In this document: one piece after another, positions 16,423 to 24,613 of the stretch
Position numbering within the stretch: the first letter of the stretch is position 1
Layout of the letters: every line of letters begins with the position of its first letter
Assembly: GCA_000817105.1 (NCBI GenBank)
Contig: JUEP01000023.1
Coordinates: 1 to 33,537, forward strand
DNA: 33,537 nucleotides
Direction: 5' to 3'
From: a marine actinobacterium MedAcidi-G3
GTDB lineage: Bacteria; Actinomycetota; Acidimicrobiia; Acidimicrobiales; Poriferisodalaceae
The notes under the pieces: model-generated
The model's database searches: none
What the model was told of the DNA's origin: nothing
What the model saw: only the letters and a program-made list of their open reading frames with translations
Translations under genes and position numbers: made by a program

Positions 16423-16428
16423 TAAGCT
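16423..16428 (+). promoter_or_regulatory. Leaderless -10 element (TAAGCT) of mscS
   Basis: TAAGCT ends seven bases before GTG 16436. It supports that codon as the start over TTG 16382 and GTG 16391, which have neither a -10 element nor a Shine-Dalgarno. Confidence 0.5.
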
Positions 16429-16435
16429 GGTGTTC

Positions 16436-17542
16436 GTGATTGAAACTTTTTCTTCGACGGCTGCGACATTGAACGAAGCATGTGGAACGGACCCAGATTG
16501 GTTATGTCGGAAAGTTTTTGAATGGACCGACAATTCAGACTTAGCGGGTGTAGCGACATGGTTAGTAGATCGTCCGGTCAAAGTAGTTCTCATTGCTCTG
16601 CTGGCGTTGGCTATTCGTCGGGTCGTTCACCGAGCGATCGATGGGCTGATTGAACGGCTCATGTCTGAGCGGTCTTCAGATGAACGTGACGCTGTAGCAG
16701 CAGCCGAGGCAGCGACAGGAACATTGCGTAGAGAATTGTTGACTGAGAAATTGGCTTCCCTACGAGAGAGAACTGATAGAGCTCGACAACGAGCGAAAAC
16801 TCTGGGTGTCTTGTTTAAGAGCATTGCTTCAGCGGTAATTGGTGTAGTGACCATCATGATGTTGCTCGGCGAATTTGACATCAATCTTGGACCCTTAATT
16901 GCGGGAGCTGGCATTGTTGGTGTTGCGATTGGATTTGGCTCCCAATCATTAGTTGGAGATCTATTAAGCGGCATTTTCATGCTTATCGAAGATCAATATG
17001 GTGTCGGTGACGTAATCGATGCCGGTGATGCAACTGGCACCGTGGAGTCAGTTGGTTTGAGGACAACACGGATTCGCGATGTGCGTGGGACTTTGTGGCA
17101 CATCCCGAACGGCGAGATCCGGCGAGTCGGAAATATGTCACAAGTGTGGGCCCGGACAATCCTTGACATCGATGTTGCGTATGACACTGATCTTGATTTA
17201 GCGATGGAAACAATCAAGGAAGTCGCAGATGGAGTTTGGGAGGAACAACTTGAGGAAGCAACGATTGTTGATGAGCCAGTAATTTCAGGGGTCCAAAATT
17301 TCGGCGCCGACGCTGTAACCATTCGTTTGTCAGTGAAGACTGAACCTGCAGAACAGTGGAGTACCGGCCGGGTCTTAAGAAAGCGAATTAAGGAAGCTTT
17401 TGATGAAGCGGGAATCGAAATTCCATTCCCTCAACGAACTGTGTGGCTAAAAAATGAAGCTGATCAAAAAGATCCAGTAAAGAAAGCTGGGCCCGGATTT
17501 CAGACTGGTTCAAGAGGTGGCGGAACCGACGATTCGGAGTAA
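16436..17542 (+). CDS. mscS: MscS-family mechanosensitive ion channel
   Basis: This 368-residue membrane protein matches small-conductance mechanosensitive channels, which open under membrane tension to release solutes. An extracytoplasmic N-terminal piece with two cysteines (ACGTDPDWLCRKV) precedes helix 1 (VKVVLIALLALAI). A charged coiled segment (residues 70-125) follows, then a helix at about 126-150. The pore helix LIAGAGIVGVAIGFGSQSLVGDLLSGIFMLIEDQYGVGDVI is Gly/Ala-patterned as in MscS TM3. The beta domain (TGTVESVGLRTTRIRDVRG, IPNGEI) and the alpha/beta vestibule ending IPFPQRTVWL complete it. A Gly-rich acidic tail is added. Confidence 0.9.
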   Translation: MIETFSSTAATLNEACGTDPDWLCRKVFEWTDNSDLAGVATWLVDRPVKVVLIALLALAIRRVVHRAIDGLIERLMSERSSDERDAVAAAEAATGTLRRELLTEKLASLRERTDRARQRAKTLGVLFKSIASAVIGVVTIMMLLGEFDINLGPLIAGAGIVGVAIGFGSQSLVGDLLSGIFMLIEDQYGVGDVIDAGDATGTVESVGLRTTRIRDVRGTLWHIPNGEIRRVGNMSQVWARTILDIDVAYDTDLDLAMETIKEVADGVWEEQLEEATIVDEPVISGVQNFGADAVTIRLSVKTEPAEQWSTGRVLRKRIKEAFDEAGIEIPFPQRTVWLKNEADQKDPVKKAGPGFQTGSRGGGTDDSE

Positions 17543-17554
17543 GCACGCATCGTC

Positions 17555-18862
17555 TCAGTCGATCACCAGAACCTGAGTCCCTACCCCCGCCCAGGCGAAT
17601 AGTTTTGCCGCCTGATCGTCGCGGAGGCGTACGCACCCCTCCGATCGGTAGGTGCCGAGTTGGGCTTCCGACTGCATAGCTTCTCCGAATCCGTCAATAG
17701 GGATGTTGTGGAAGCCGATTGCTTGTTCCACCCCCCATGTGAATCGGACCATGTATTCCATTCGAATGTCATCATGTCCCGCGATTGTGTGGCGAGATTT
17801 TGAAAAAACTTGATAGTTCCCCGGTTTGGGTTTGTCTGCTCTACCACTTACAAAGAAGTTGCCGCTGATAGATCCGTCATCTTCGACCAGCCAGACTCTA
17901 TGTCGCTGATTGGAGAAAATAACTCGACGTCCTGACCCGGAAGCTTGGGGTACTCCAGGTGATGTTGAAGTCATCATCCAGTAACCGCGACCGTCTTGGT
18001 TGACTGTAAAAGCCTCAATAGGGGCGAGCTCGTGAGCAGTCATTTGTCCAAAATGAGTTGCTGTCCCAAAGGTGAATATTTTTCCCCTTTGGCTGACTAA
18101 CCAATATCCCTTGCCGTCAACAGTTTGTTCGGCTGCAACGATCAGGCTGCTAGACACTCCGTTGTTAGCTAGAGAGCCGCGAAAATTGGCTGCACCCTTA
18201 GCGTAGACGGCACCGTCAGCAGCCACTAAGAGGTAACCAGCTCCATCTGGGGTAGACAGCAGATCTATAACTGGTCGGTAAAGCGAACGTTCGGCTAGAC
18301 CCCCAAAAAACTGTGCTTTGCCGAAAGCGAAAACACCGCCGTCCGCGGCAGTTATCCAATAACCGTCTCCAGATGGATGAGGTTCAAGATCGACTACGTG
18401 ACCTTGCAACTCAAGGTGAGTAAGAGAGCCTCTCCATAATGCTGTTCCGAACGCGTATACGGTGCCGCTTGCGGTTACGAGCCAGTACCCGTCCCCATCG
18501 GGAGTCACGGTCAAATCCACCACTGGAGCATCGAGCGAAATTGAAGACAAATCACCACGATGAATAGCATCGCCAAAAGCGTGAATTGTCCCGGCTGTAG
18601 TCGAGACCAAATAACCCGCGCCCGTCTTAGAGGATGCTACGGCAGCGAGATCCAACGGCCTTTCTTGAGATAGATCGCCAAAATGTTTTGCGTTGCCGAA
18701 AGCATAAATCTCACCGCTTTGTTCAGAATCAGCTATCGGATAAACACCTGGTTCAAGCCAGTCAGCAGCCGAAGCGCTGCCAGCAGTGCAGGCAAATACT
18801 CCGATGAGAAGAACGGCGAAAGAAAAAGAACGAATCTTTGATGACGGGTTACGGCAAATCAT
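17555..18862 (-). CDS. Secreted L,D-transpeptidase (YkuD) with six GYWLV/AFG repeats
   Basis: This 435-residue exported protein has a signal peptide (hydrophobic residues 12-26, cleavage near ASA 31-33). Six repeats of about 42 residues follow (51-300), each with an (I/V)xAFGxAxxxGxL strand pair and a GxGYWLV turn-strand. The C-terminal YkuD domain (about 310-435) has GFHNIP (H385) and SEGCVRL (C410), the catalytic His and Cys. The enzyme would cross-link peptidoglycan (3-3 links) or attach proteins to it. The gene lies 25 bases after valS on the same strand. No clear Shine-Dalgarno precedes ATG 18862, so it may be read through from valS. Confidence 0.9.
   Translation of the reverse strand: MICRNPSSKIRSFSFAVLLIGVFACTAGSASAADWLEPGVYPIADSEQSGEIYAFGNAKHFGDLSQERPLDLAAVASSKTGAGYLVSTTAGTIHAFGDAIHRGDLSSISLDAPVVDLTVTPDGDGYWLVTASGTVYAFGTALWRGSLTHLELQGHVVDLEPHPSGDGYWITAADGGVFAFGKAQFFGGLAERSLYRPVIDLLSTPDGAGYLLVAADGAVYAKGAANFRGSLANNGVSSSLIVAAEQTVDGKGYWLVSQRGKIFTFGTATHFGQMTAHELAPIEAFTVNQDGRGYWMMTSTSPGVPQASGSGRRVIFSNQRHRVWLVEDDGSISGNFFVSGRADKPKPGNYQVFSKSRHTIAGHDDIRMEYMVRFTWGVEQAIGFHNIPIDGFGEAMQSEAQLGTYRSEGCVRLRDDQAAKLFAWAGVGTQVLVID
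17963..18712 (-). repeat. Six-fold internal protein repeat (probable beta-propeller)
   Basis: Within the L,D-transpeptidase, six units begin at about residues 51, 92, 134, 177, 219 and 261 with I/V-x-A-F-G-like strands and close with GYWLV-like strands. Six blades of about 42 residues would suit a small propeller. The units differ in DNA sequence, so this is an old protein repeat, not a recent tandem duplication. Confidence 0.8.
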
Positions 18863-18887
18863 GTGTCTTGTCTTTAGCTGAGGCGAC

Positions 18888-21470
18888 CTACTCCTCGTCA
18901 GCGAGAGTTACCTCAACGCTAGGTGAAGCTTCCTCATGTTCTACTAGCTCGAGAGCATCGATGTTGCCCGCCTCAACCAGGTCGCCGCGAATTAAGGTCA
19001 CATGTTCGATGCGTTCTTTCGACGCAGAGACAACGACTTTGGCGGCTTTGACCTTGAGGCTTCTTTTTGCCTCGGTTTTAGCTCTTCGGATTTCGGAGAG
19101 TGTCTCCGAAGCTGCATCCAGAATCCGGATGTCGATTTCCTTTGTTAGTCCTTTGCTCAGGTCAGCTGGTGTAGGCCATGGTGCAGCATGAATTGAATCT
19201 TGGTGCGACCACGACCAAACTTCTGCAGTAACGAATGGAAGAAAAGGAGCGAAAAGACGGAGCAGCGTTTCTAGGGTGATTTTCAGGGTGACGTGGGCTG
19301 ACTCTGCTTCTTGAGCGCCTTGGCTCCCGTAGGCACGAGCCTTGACAAGCTCAACGTAGTCGTCAGTGAAACCCCAAAAAAATTGTTCGGTTCTCTCCAG
19401 AGCTCTGGCGTAATCAAACTCATCGAAAGCGAGTGTCGTTGTCTCGATGAGGTCTGAGAGTTTGGTTAGGAGGGCTTGATCTAACGGATTAGAAACTGAA
19501 CTCAGGTTAGCTTCGGAGTTGCTGGCGAGCGTCAAAGAGAACTTAGACGCATTCAAGATCTTTATCGCTAAACGACGACCGATCTTCATTTGGCCTTCAT
19601 CGAAAGCGGTGTCGGTGCCGGGTCGCCCATTTGCGGCCCAATATCGAACGGCATCTGAGCCGTACTGATCTAGTAACCCTTTGGGGGTAACGACGTTTCC
19701 TTTTGACTTAGACATTTTTTTTCGGTCTGGATCCAAAATCCAGCCAGAAAGGGCGCAGTGATGCCAGGGGGCTCGGTCCTCCTCTAAATGAGAACGAACT
19801 GCCGTTGAAAAGAGCCAAGTTCTAATGATGTCATGACCTTGAGGTCGCATATCCATGGGATAAGTGCGAGAGAATAGGTCTTCATCTTCCTCCCAGCCAC
19901 AGGCGATTTGGGGAGTCAGTGAGGAAGTAGCCCATGTATCCATAATGTCGACTTCACCCGCGAAGCCCCCTGGTTCATTTCTTTGAGTCTCATCAAAACC
20001 CGAAGGCACATGCGATGCTGGGTCGACGGGGAGTTCATTTTCGGCGGGGACTATGCGCGCGTCCCATAAGACTTCGCCGTGTTCATCAATTTTGTACCAG
20101 AGTGGAATAGGCACTCCGAAGAACCGTTGTCGACTGATAAGCCAATCCCCGTTAAGTCCTTCGATCCAATTGCTGTAACGCCCCTGCATGTAAGGCGGGT
20201 GCCAAGTCATTTCATTGCCACGCGCTATCAGGGCTTCGTTTAGATCGGCGTCGCGGCCGCCGTTTCTGATGTACCACTGGCGACTCGTGACGATTTCTAG
20301 GGGACGGTCACCTTTTTCGAAAAATTTGACGGCGTGATTAATAGGTCTTGGTTCACCGACCATCTCTCCTGCATCTTGCAGCAACTGAACTATTTCTTTC
20401 TTTGCAGAGAAAATAGTTTTTCCTGACATCATTTTGAATGCCTCCAGCCCCCTTGGGGAGCTAATGACGTCAGGCGGGCTAGATGTAATACGTCCGGAGC
20501 GGTCGATGATCGCGCGGACCGGAAGATCCAGCTCTCGCCACCAAGTGACATCGGTCGTATCACCAAAAGTGCAGACCATGGCAATCCCTGTCCCCTTATC
20601 CGGGTCAGCTAATTCATGGCTGAGGACTGGCACTTCCACGTCGAAGATAGGGGTGGTCACCGTCGTGCCGAGCAGACTTTGATACCGAACATCGTTGGGG
20701 TGTGTTACCAAAGCAACACAGGCAGGTAACAGTTCGGGTCTGGTGGTATCGATAATGACTTCGCCATGATCTGTAGAACTGTGAAACTTCAGTTGGTGGT
20801 AAGCGCTCGGTTGTTCGCGGTCTTCTAACTCGGCCTGAGCAACTGCGGTTCTAAAGGTCACATCCCACAGCGACGGAGCTTCAGTTTGGTATGCCTCACC
20901 GCGTTCAAGATTTCTAAGAAATGCCTTCTGGGCGATGCGCTGGCAACGTTCGTCGATGGTTGCGTAAGTCATCGACCAGTCGACACTCAGACCTAGTTGT
21001 CGCCATAAGTCTTCAAATGCCTGTTCGTCTGCAGCTGTGAGGATGTGACACAGGTCAACGAAGTTCCGTCTCGAGACATTGATATCGCCGCGTTTCTTGA
21101 TTCCCTTTTCGTCGCCAGCATCTTCCGGGGCTTTAAAGTCGGGATCATAAGGGAGAGTGGGATCGCAGCGGACCCCAAAAAAATTCTGGACTCTTCGCTC
21201 GGTAGGCAGGCCGTTATCGTCCCACCCCATCGGGTAGAACACTTCGGCACCGCTCATGCGTTGATAACGAGCAATAGTGTCTGTGTGGGTGTAACTGAAT
21301 ACATGCCCGACATGAAGTGATCCACTCACCGTCGGTGGAGGGGTATCGATGCTAAAAATCTCTTCCCGGCTTTTAGTCCTGTCGAACTCGTAGATGCCGT
21401 CCTGCTCCCATATTTCGTTCCATTTGGATTCAAGGCCTTCGATGGTTGGTCTGTCAGGAACCCTTGTCAT
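18888..21470 (-). CDS. valS: Valyl-tRNA synthetase
   Basis: This 860-residue class I synthetase charges tRNA-Val. The HIGH motif is HVGH in PPPTVSGSLHVGHVFSYTH, and the KMSKS motif is KKMSKSKGNVVTPKGLLDQYG. The GWDDNGLPTERRVQ block before the CP1 editing domain is typical of ValS. The C-terminal anticodon-binding domain is followed by a short region with RRAKTEAKRSLK, smaller than the long coiled coil of proteobacterial ValS. ATG 21470 has TACCGT exactly seven bases upstream. TTG 21506 would add 12 unconserved residues and has no signal. It is divergent from the GGDEF-like gene. Confidence 0.96.
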   Translation of the reverse strand: MTRVPDRPTIEGLESKWNEIWEQDGIYEFDRTKSREEIFSIDTPPPTVSGSLHVGHVFSYTHTDTIARYQRMSGAEVFYPMGWDDNGLPTERRVQNFFGVRCDPTLPYDPDFKAPEDAGDEKGIKKRGDINVSRRNFVDLCHILTAADEQAFEDLWRQLGLSVDWSMTYATIDERCQRIAQKAFLRNLERGEAYQTEAPSLWDVTFRTAVAQAELEDREQPSAYHQLKFHSSTDHGEVIIDTTRPELLPACVALVTHPNDVRYQSLLGTTVTTPIFDVEVPVLSHELADPDKGTGIAMVCTFGDTTDVTWWRELDLPVRAIIDRSGRITSSPPDVISSPRGLEAFKMMSGKTIFSAKKEIVQLLQDAGEMVGEPRPINHAVKFFEKGDRPLEIVTSRQWYIRNGGRDADLNEALIARGNEMTWHPPYMQGRYSNWIEGLNGDWLISRQRFFGVPIPLWYKIDEHGEVLWDARIVPAENELPVDPASHVPSGFDETQRNEPGGFAGEVDIMDTWATSSLTPQIACGWEEDEDLFSRTYPMDMRPQGHDIIRTWLFSTAVRSHLEEDRAPWHHCALSGWILDPDRKKMSKSKGNVVTPKGLLDQYGSDAVRYWAANGRPGTDTAFDEGQMKIGRRLAIKILNASKFSLTLASNSEANLSSVSNPLDQALLTKLSDLIETTTLAFDEFDYARALERTEQFFWGFTDDYVELVKARAYGSQGAQEAESAHVTLKITLETLLRLFAPFLPFVTAEVWSWSHQDSIHAAPWPTPADLSKGLTKEIDIRILDAASETLSEIRRAKTEAKRSLKVKAAKVVVSASKERIEHVTLIRGDLVEAGNIDALELVEHEEASPSVEVTLADEE

Positions 21471-21477
21471 GATGTGA

Positions 21478-21483
21478 ACGGTA
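21478..21483 (-). promoter_or_regulatory. Leaderless -10 element (TACCGT) of valS
   Basis: On the minus strand TACCGT is followed by seven bases and ATG 21470. No Shine-Dalgarno precedes this ATG. Confidence 0.5.
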
Positions 21484-21614
21484 TCTGGAGCATCCTTGTC
21501 ACCCAAGGCATATCGGCCGAAATGATCCGATCAAACTCAGAAGAGATAATTGAAAAAGTTGCAGGTAAATACCTTCTTGTCCCGATAGTCATCCGTACTC
21601 TGGCTTCTCATCAC

Positions 21615-21620
21615 TACTTT
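21615..21620 (+). promoter_or_regulatory. Possible leaderless -10 element (TACTTT) of the GGDEF-like gene
   Basis: TACTTT ends seven bases before TTG 21628. The start codon itself is uncertain, so this site is weaker than the others. Confidence 0.35.
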
Positions 21621-21627
21621 GACTTCT

Positions 21628-22710
21628 TTGCCCCAATTAGCCGATGCTGATAACTCGACGGACGAACAGATAAGTTCCGAAAAACAGCTAGTGCAGATGT
21701 CGCTACGCAGAGATGCAGCGATGGCTAGACGTGTTCGTGCCTGTGCCGCAGTCCTCATAGTGTTAATGCTTTCAGCTGAAGCTGCAGATGCAATCCCGGG
21801 TGCGAGCGTTCCTCCCATGCCTTTGGGTGTTGTGTTAGCAGGCTTGTTAATGTTCGTAAATTTTGTGGACCCGACCCGAGATCCGAGAGTGTCCCAAAAA
21901 ATGGCTGTTCAACGACGAAACATTGAACTTGTTTTGGATGCAATGATTGTCTTATCTGCTATCTGGCTGGTCGGCTTAAACCCAGCGAGCAGCCTTTGGG
22001 TTTTGTTGCTTTTTCCGATTGCTCAATCTGTTCTTAGATATGAAGCGAAACAAATGGCCTTTTGTTTCGCTTCGCTGTTTGCGATCTATGTAGGTGGCGA
22101 AATATGGGCCGCGAGTCGTTATGAAGACATTCAGTTCGAACTCTTGACAACAGTTCAACAAGTGTCTGTGTTGCTTATAGTTGGGGGTGTCGCGGCCAAC
22201 TACAGGCAACTGAACTCAGTGTTTTCGCTGATCCTGAACCGTCGCAACGTTGCAGAGGGCGAACAAGAACGGCGACGGGTCCCTGGAGATGGCTTTGCGG
22301 TGGTTTACATCGATATCGCCGTAGCTGACGGATTGCCAGCGCAAATAACGCCCGAATCCCTGCGTGAAGTTGTTGCGAAACGAATTAGCGGCGCCGTGCG
22401 ATTGGAAGATCAAGTGTTGACGAGTGATGCTGATGCTTTCGTCGTATTGATTGAAGGTTTACATGAGCTGATGGACGCGACGGTTGTTGGTGAAAGGGTT
22501 CTGAAGCGATTAGAGAGTCCGGTGTCGGTTGGAGGAAGGTCAGTGGAAGTTGACCCGCGAGTTAGCGTTGCGTATAGCGCCAATCGTGTCGGCAACCCCG
22601 ATGAGCTAATCGAAGCAGCAGGCCGGAAGGCCTTCGGTGCTCGACGCAATAGTGAGGACCGTCTAGTGGTCCATGACACGAGTAAGCATCTGGAGTCAGC
22701 CGCCGGCTAA
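21628..22710 (+). CDS. Membrane protein with degenerate GGDEF domain
   Basis: This protein of about 360 residues has an N-terminal cytoplasmic stretch and then five or six membrane helices (roughly residues 35-200; for example LDAMIVLSAIWLVGL and VSVLLIVGGVAANY). The C-terminal domain has the diguanylate-cyclase layout: FAVVYIDIAVADG, LREVVAKRISGAVRLEDQV, then FVVLIEG, and VSVAYSA with the AAGRKAFGAR helix. The GGDEF signature itself reads SDADAF, so cyclase activity is unlikely. It could be an effector or regulatory domain. The start is uncertain: TTG 21628 has a TACTTT element seven bases upstream; TTG 21619, GTG 21691 and ATG 21697 are in-frame alternatives. Confidence 0.75.
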   Translation: MPQLADADNSTDEQISSEKQLVQMSLRRDAAMARRVRACAAVLIVLMLSAEAADAIPGASVPPMPLGVVLAGLLMFVNFVDPTRDPRVSQKMAVQRRNIELVLDAMIVLSAIWLVGLNPASSLWVLLLFPIAQSVLRYEAKQMAFCFASLFAIYVGGEIWAASRYEDIQFELLTTVQQVSVLLIVGGVAANYRQLNSVFSLILNRRNVAEGEQERRRVPGDGFAVVYIDIAVADGLPAQITPESLREVVAKRISGAVRLEDQVLTSDADAFVVLIEGLHELMDATVVGERVLKRLESPVSVGGRSVEVDPRVSVAYSANRVGNPDELIEAAGRKAFGARRNSEDRLVVHDTSKHLESAAG

Positions 22711-22756
22711 GACCCAAAGTTCCGGAAAGTAAAACTGTTCAGGGATTGCTGCGCAC

Positions 22757-22772
22757 GTTACCCGTTAGTAAC
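22757..22772 (+). promoter_or_regulatory. Inverted repeat overlapping the acyl-CoA dehydrogenase promoter
   Basis: GTTAC-ccgtta-GTAAC is a 5-6-5 inverted repeat that overlaps the TAACTT element at 22769-22774. Its position suits a repressor operator, for example a TetR-type regulator of acyl-CoA use. No regulator gene is adjacent. Confidence 0.35.
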
Positions 22773-22774
22773 TT
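22769..22774 (+). promoter_or_regulatory. Leaderless -10 element (TAACTT) of the acyl-CoA dehydrogenase gene
   Basis: TAACTT is followed by six bases and ATG 22781. No Shine-Dalgarno is present. Confidence 0.5.
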
Positions 22775-22780
22775 TCAGTC

Positions 22781-23992
22781 ATGGACTTCAACCCCGAACT
22801 GAACGAAGATCAACTTCAAATCCAGCAGTGGGTGCACGACTTCGCCACAGACGTCGTTCGACCCGTGGCCGGTGAGTGGGATGAACGGGAAGAAACCCCG
22901 TGGCCCGTTATTAAAGAGGCAGCCGAGATTGGTCTGTACAGCTGGGAATTTATGGCAGAAGCCATGATGAATGACCCAACTGGCTTAACGATGCCCGTCG
23001 CGCTAGAAGAACTTTTTTGGGGAGATGCAGGAATTGGGCTGTCCATCATGGGCAGCGGTCTTGCTGCTGCAGGTATCGCAGCTTCAGGCACACCTGAGCA
23101 AGTAATGGAGTGGGTTCCGCAGTGTTACGGGACAAGTGACCAACTTATGCTTGGAGCTTTCGCGTCGTCGGAACCTGATGCAGGCTCTGATGTAGCGGCC
23201 ATGCGTACCAGGGCTACATATGAAGAAGCGACAGATGAATGGGTACTCAATGGCACAAAAACCTGGATAACTAATGGGGGCATTGCCGATGTTCATGTCG
23301 TGGTGGCAGTAGTTGACCCTGATTTAGGTAGTCGTGGACATGCCAGTTTTGTTATCCCTCCCAACAGTCCGGGAATTTCTCAGGGACAAAAATTTCTGAA
23401 GCATGGCATACGCGCCAGCCACACAGCTGAGGTCGTTCTCTCAGATTGCCGGATTCCTGGAAGTTGTGTGCTTGGCGGCAAAGAAAAGCTTGATGAACGC
23501 CTCGCAAGAGTGAAAGAAGGTAAGTCAGGCAATGCCCAAGCTGCGATGCAAACATTTGAGTCAACTCGGCCCGCTGTAGGAGCCCAAGCGGTAGGTATCG
23601 CCCGTGCCGCATATGAATATGCACTTGAGTACGCGAAAGAACGCCATCAATTCGGGCGTCCGATTATCAAGAATCAGTCCATTGCATTCACTCTGGCTGA
23701 CATGGCTATGGAAATAGAGGCTGCTCGTGCTCTTGTTTGGAGGGGTGCGTGGCTGGGCAAGCAACGCAAATACAAAAACGCCGAAGGATCAATGGCGAAA
23801 CTCAAAGCCGGTCGAGTGGCTGTCTGGTCCACAGAGCGAGCCATTCAGATTTTGGGTGGATACGGCTATGTTCGTGACTACCCCGTGGAACGTTGGCATC
23901 GAGATGCAAAGATTTACGACATTTTTGAAGGCACCGAACAAATCCAGCAACTAGTGATTAGTCGAGCTATTTCGGGTTTGAGAATCGAATAA
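22781..23992 (+). CDS. Acyl-CoA dehydrogenase
   Basis: This 403-residue flavoenzyme introduces an alpha-beta double bond into an acyl-CoA and passes electrons to electron-transfer flavoprotein. The helical N-terminal domain (LNEDQLQIQQWVHDFA) is followed by FAD-contacting blocks ASSEPDAGSD and TKTWITNGG. The C-terminal helical domain has ERHQFGRPIIKNQSIAFTLADMA, then ILGGYGYVRDYPVERWHRDAKI and YDIFEGTEQIQ. The glutamate in FEGT corresponds to the catalytic base of medium-chain enzymes. Chain-length preference cannot be read. An inverted repeat overlaps the promoter. The gene stands alone between the GGDEF-like gene and a 197-base gap. Confidence 0.93.
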   Translation: MDFNPELNEDQLQIQQWVHDFATDVVRPVAGEWDEREETPWPVIKEAAEIGLYSWEFMAEAMMNDPTGLTMPVALEELFWGDAGIGLSIMGSGLAAAGIAASGTPEQVMEWVPQCYGTSDQLMLGAFASSEPDAGSDVAAMRTRATYEEATDEWVLNGTKTWITNGGIADVHVVVAVVDPDLGSRGHASFVIPPNSPGISQGQKFLKHGIRASHTAEVVLSDCRIPGSCVLGGKEKLDERLARVKEGKSGNAQAAMQTFESTRPAVGAQAVGIARAAYEYALEYAKERHQFGRPIIKNQSIAFTLADMAMEIEAARALVWRGAWLGKQRKYKNAEGSMAKLKAGRVAVWSTERAIQILGGYGYVRDYPVERWHRDAKIYDIFEGTEQIQQLVISRAISGLRIE

Positions 23993-24038
23993 ATCTAATA
24001 AAACCCATTGAAATAGATGTTTGGAGTGGGTTGTACCA

Positions 24039-24075
24039 GCAAAAATAGCTAAATGAAAGCAAAAAATAGTTAAAT
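24039..24075 (+). repeat. A-tract direct repeat upstream of a small membrane protein gene
   Basis: GCAAAAATAGCTAAAT (24039-24054) recurs as GCAAAAAATAGTTAAAT (24059-24075), starting 20 bases apart, which is about two helical turns. The two copies would lie on one face of DNA. They may be a bound element or an intrinsically bent upstream region for a promoter near 24080. Confidence 0.55.
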
Positions 24076-24189
24076 CATTGATATGCGCGACTGACCCTCC
24101 TAGGTCCCCTACCATGGTCGTAGTGCCCAAAGGCCTTCAGGTCATTGGCGCACTGCCAGTCTGTAGACCATAAGGGGGTCCTGGCGAAT

Positions 24190-24525
24190 ATGATGTCAAC
24201 GATTTTGACCATCATCATCATGGGCATGTTGCTTCAAGGTGTTATGGCAGTCATAGACAGCGTTCTCGATACGGTGAACGTGAACTCAATGTTGAAGTCG
24301 ATTCCGGTAGTTGGATCGAACCTCAACCTCATCTGGGCTTATCTCTTCGTAGTGATCAGCAACGTCAATGATGGCGGAAGCTTTTTCGGCTACGGAGCGG
24401 GCACAGAAATCTTACAAATGGGCAGGTTCGGAGCTGATATTGCTACCGCCATTGCCATTCTCGCATTCATCCCAATCAAGGATGCAGCGATTTCGGCACT
24501 TGGTAAAGGTATCGGCGGCCGTTAA
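24190..24525 (+). CDS. Small hypothetical membrane protein, family not recognised
   Basis: This 111-residue protein is strongly hydrophobic and matches no family I recognise. Three membrane segments are visible: residues 4-23, 46-60 and 82-97, joined by a Val/Asn/Ser-rich loop and a Gly/Phe-rich loop (GGSFFGYGAGTE). The C-terminus is Gly-rich and weakly basic (ALGKGIGGR). ATG 24190 or ATG 24193 follows AAGGGGG at a rather long spacing of 11 bases. The codons look ordinary for this genome. The gene has its own leader of about 100 bases, A-tract repeats upstream and a strong terminator downstream, so it is probably a separate transcript. A holin-like, secretion or envelope-stress role is possible but unsupported. 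Confidence 0.6.
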   Translation: MMSTILTIIIMGMLLQGVMAVIDSVLDTVNVNSMLKSIPVVGSNLNLIWAYLFVVISNVNDGGSFFGYGAGTEILQMGRFGADIATAIAILAFIPIKDAAISALGKGIGGR

Positions 24526-24569
24526 CTAGCTATTGCTATTACATAGGGCGCCTTGAGTGTCTTAGTGTT

Positions 24570-24604
24570 GAGGATCGTCTTAAGGGCGGTCCTCATACAT
24601 TTTT
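24570..24604 (+). terminator. Intrinsic terminator after the small membrane protein gene
   Basis: GAGGATCGTC-TTAAG-GGCGGTCCTC forms a ten-pair stem (two G-U pairs) at 24570-24594, followed by a T run at 24600-24604. An outer pair, AGGGCGC (24545-24551) with GCGCCCT (24605-24611), could enclose it. It ends the transcript before the alcohol dehydrogenase gene. Confidence 0.7.
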
Positions 24605-24613
24605 GCGCCCTGA

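Noticed and set aside
16405-16426. CTTAG ... CTAAG inverted repeat before mscS as an operator
   Set aside because: Five-base arms with a 12-base spacer are expected by chance at this length, and one arm is simply part of the -10 element.
24002-24032. AACCCA ... TGGGTT hairpin after the acyl-CoA dehydrogenase gene as a terminator
   Set aside because: The loop is long and there is no T run after it on the plus strand.
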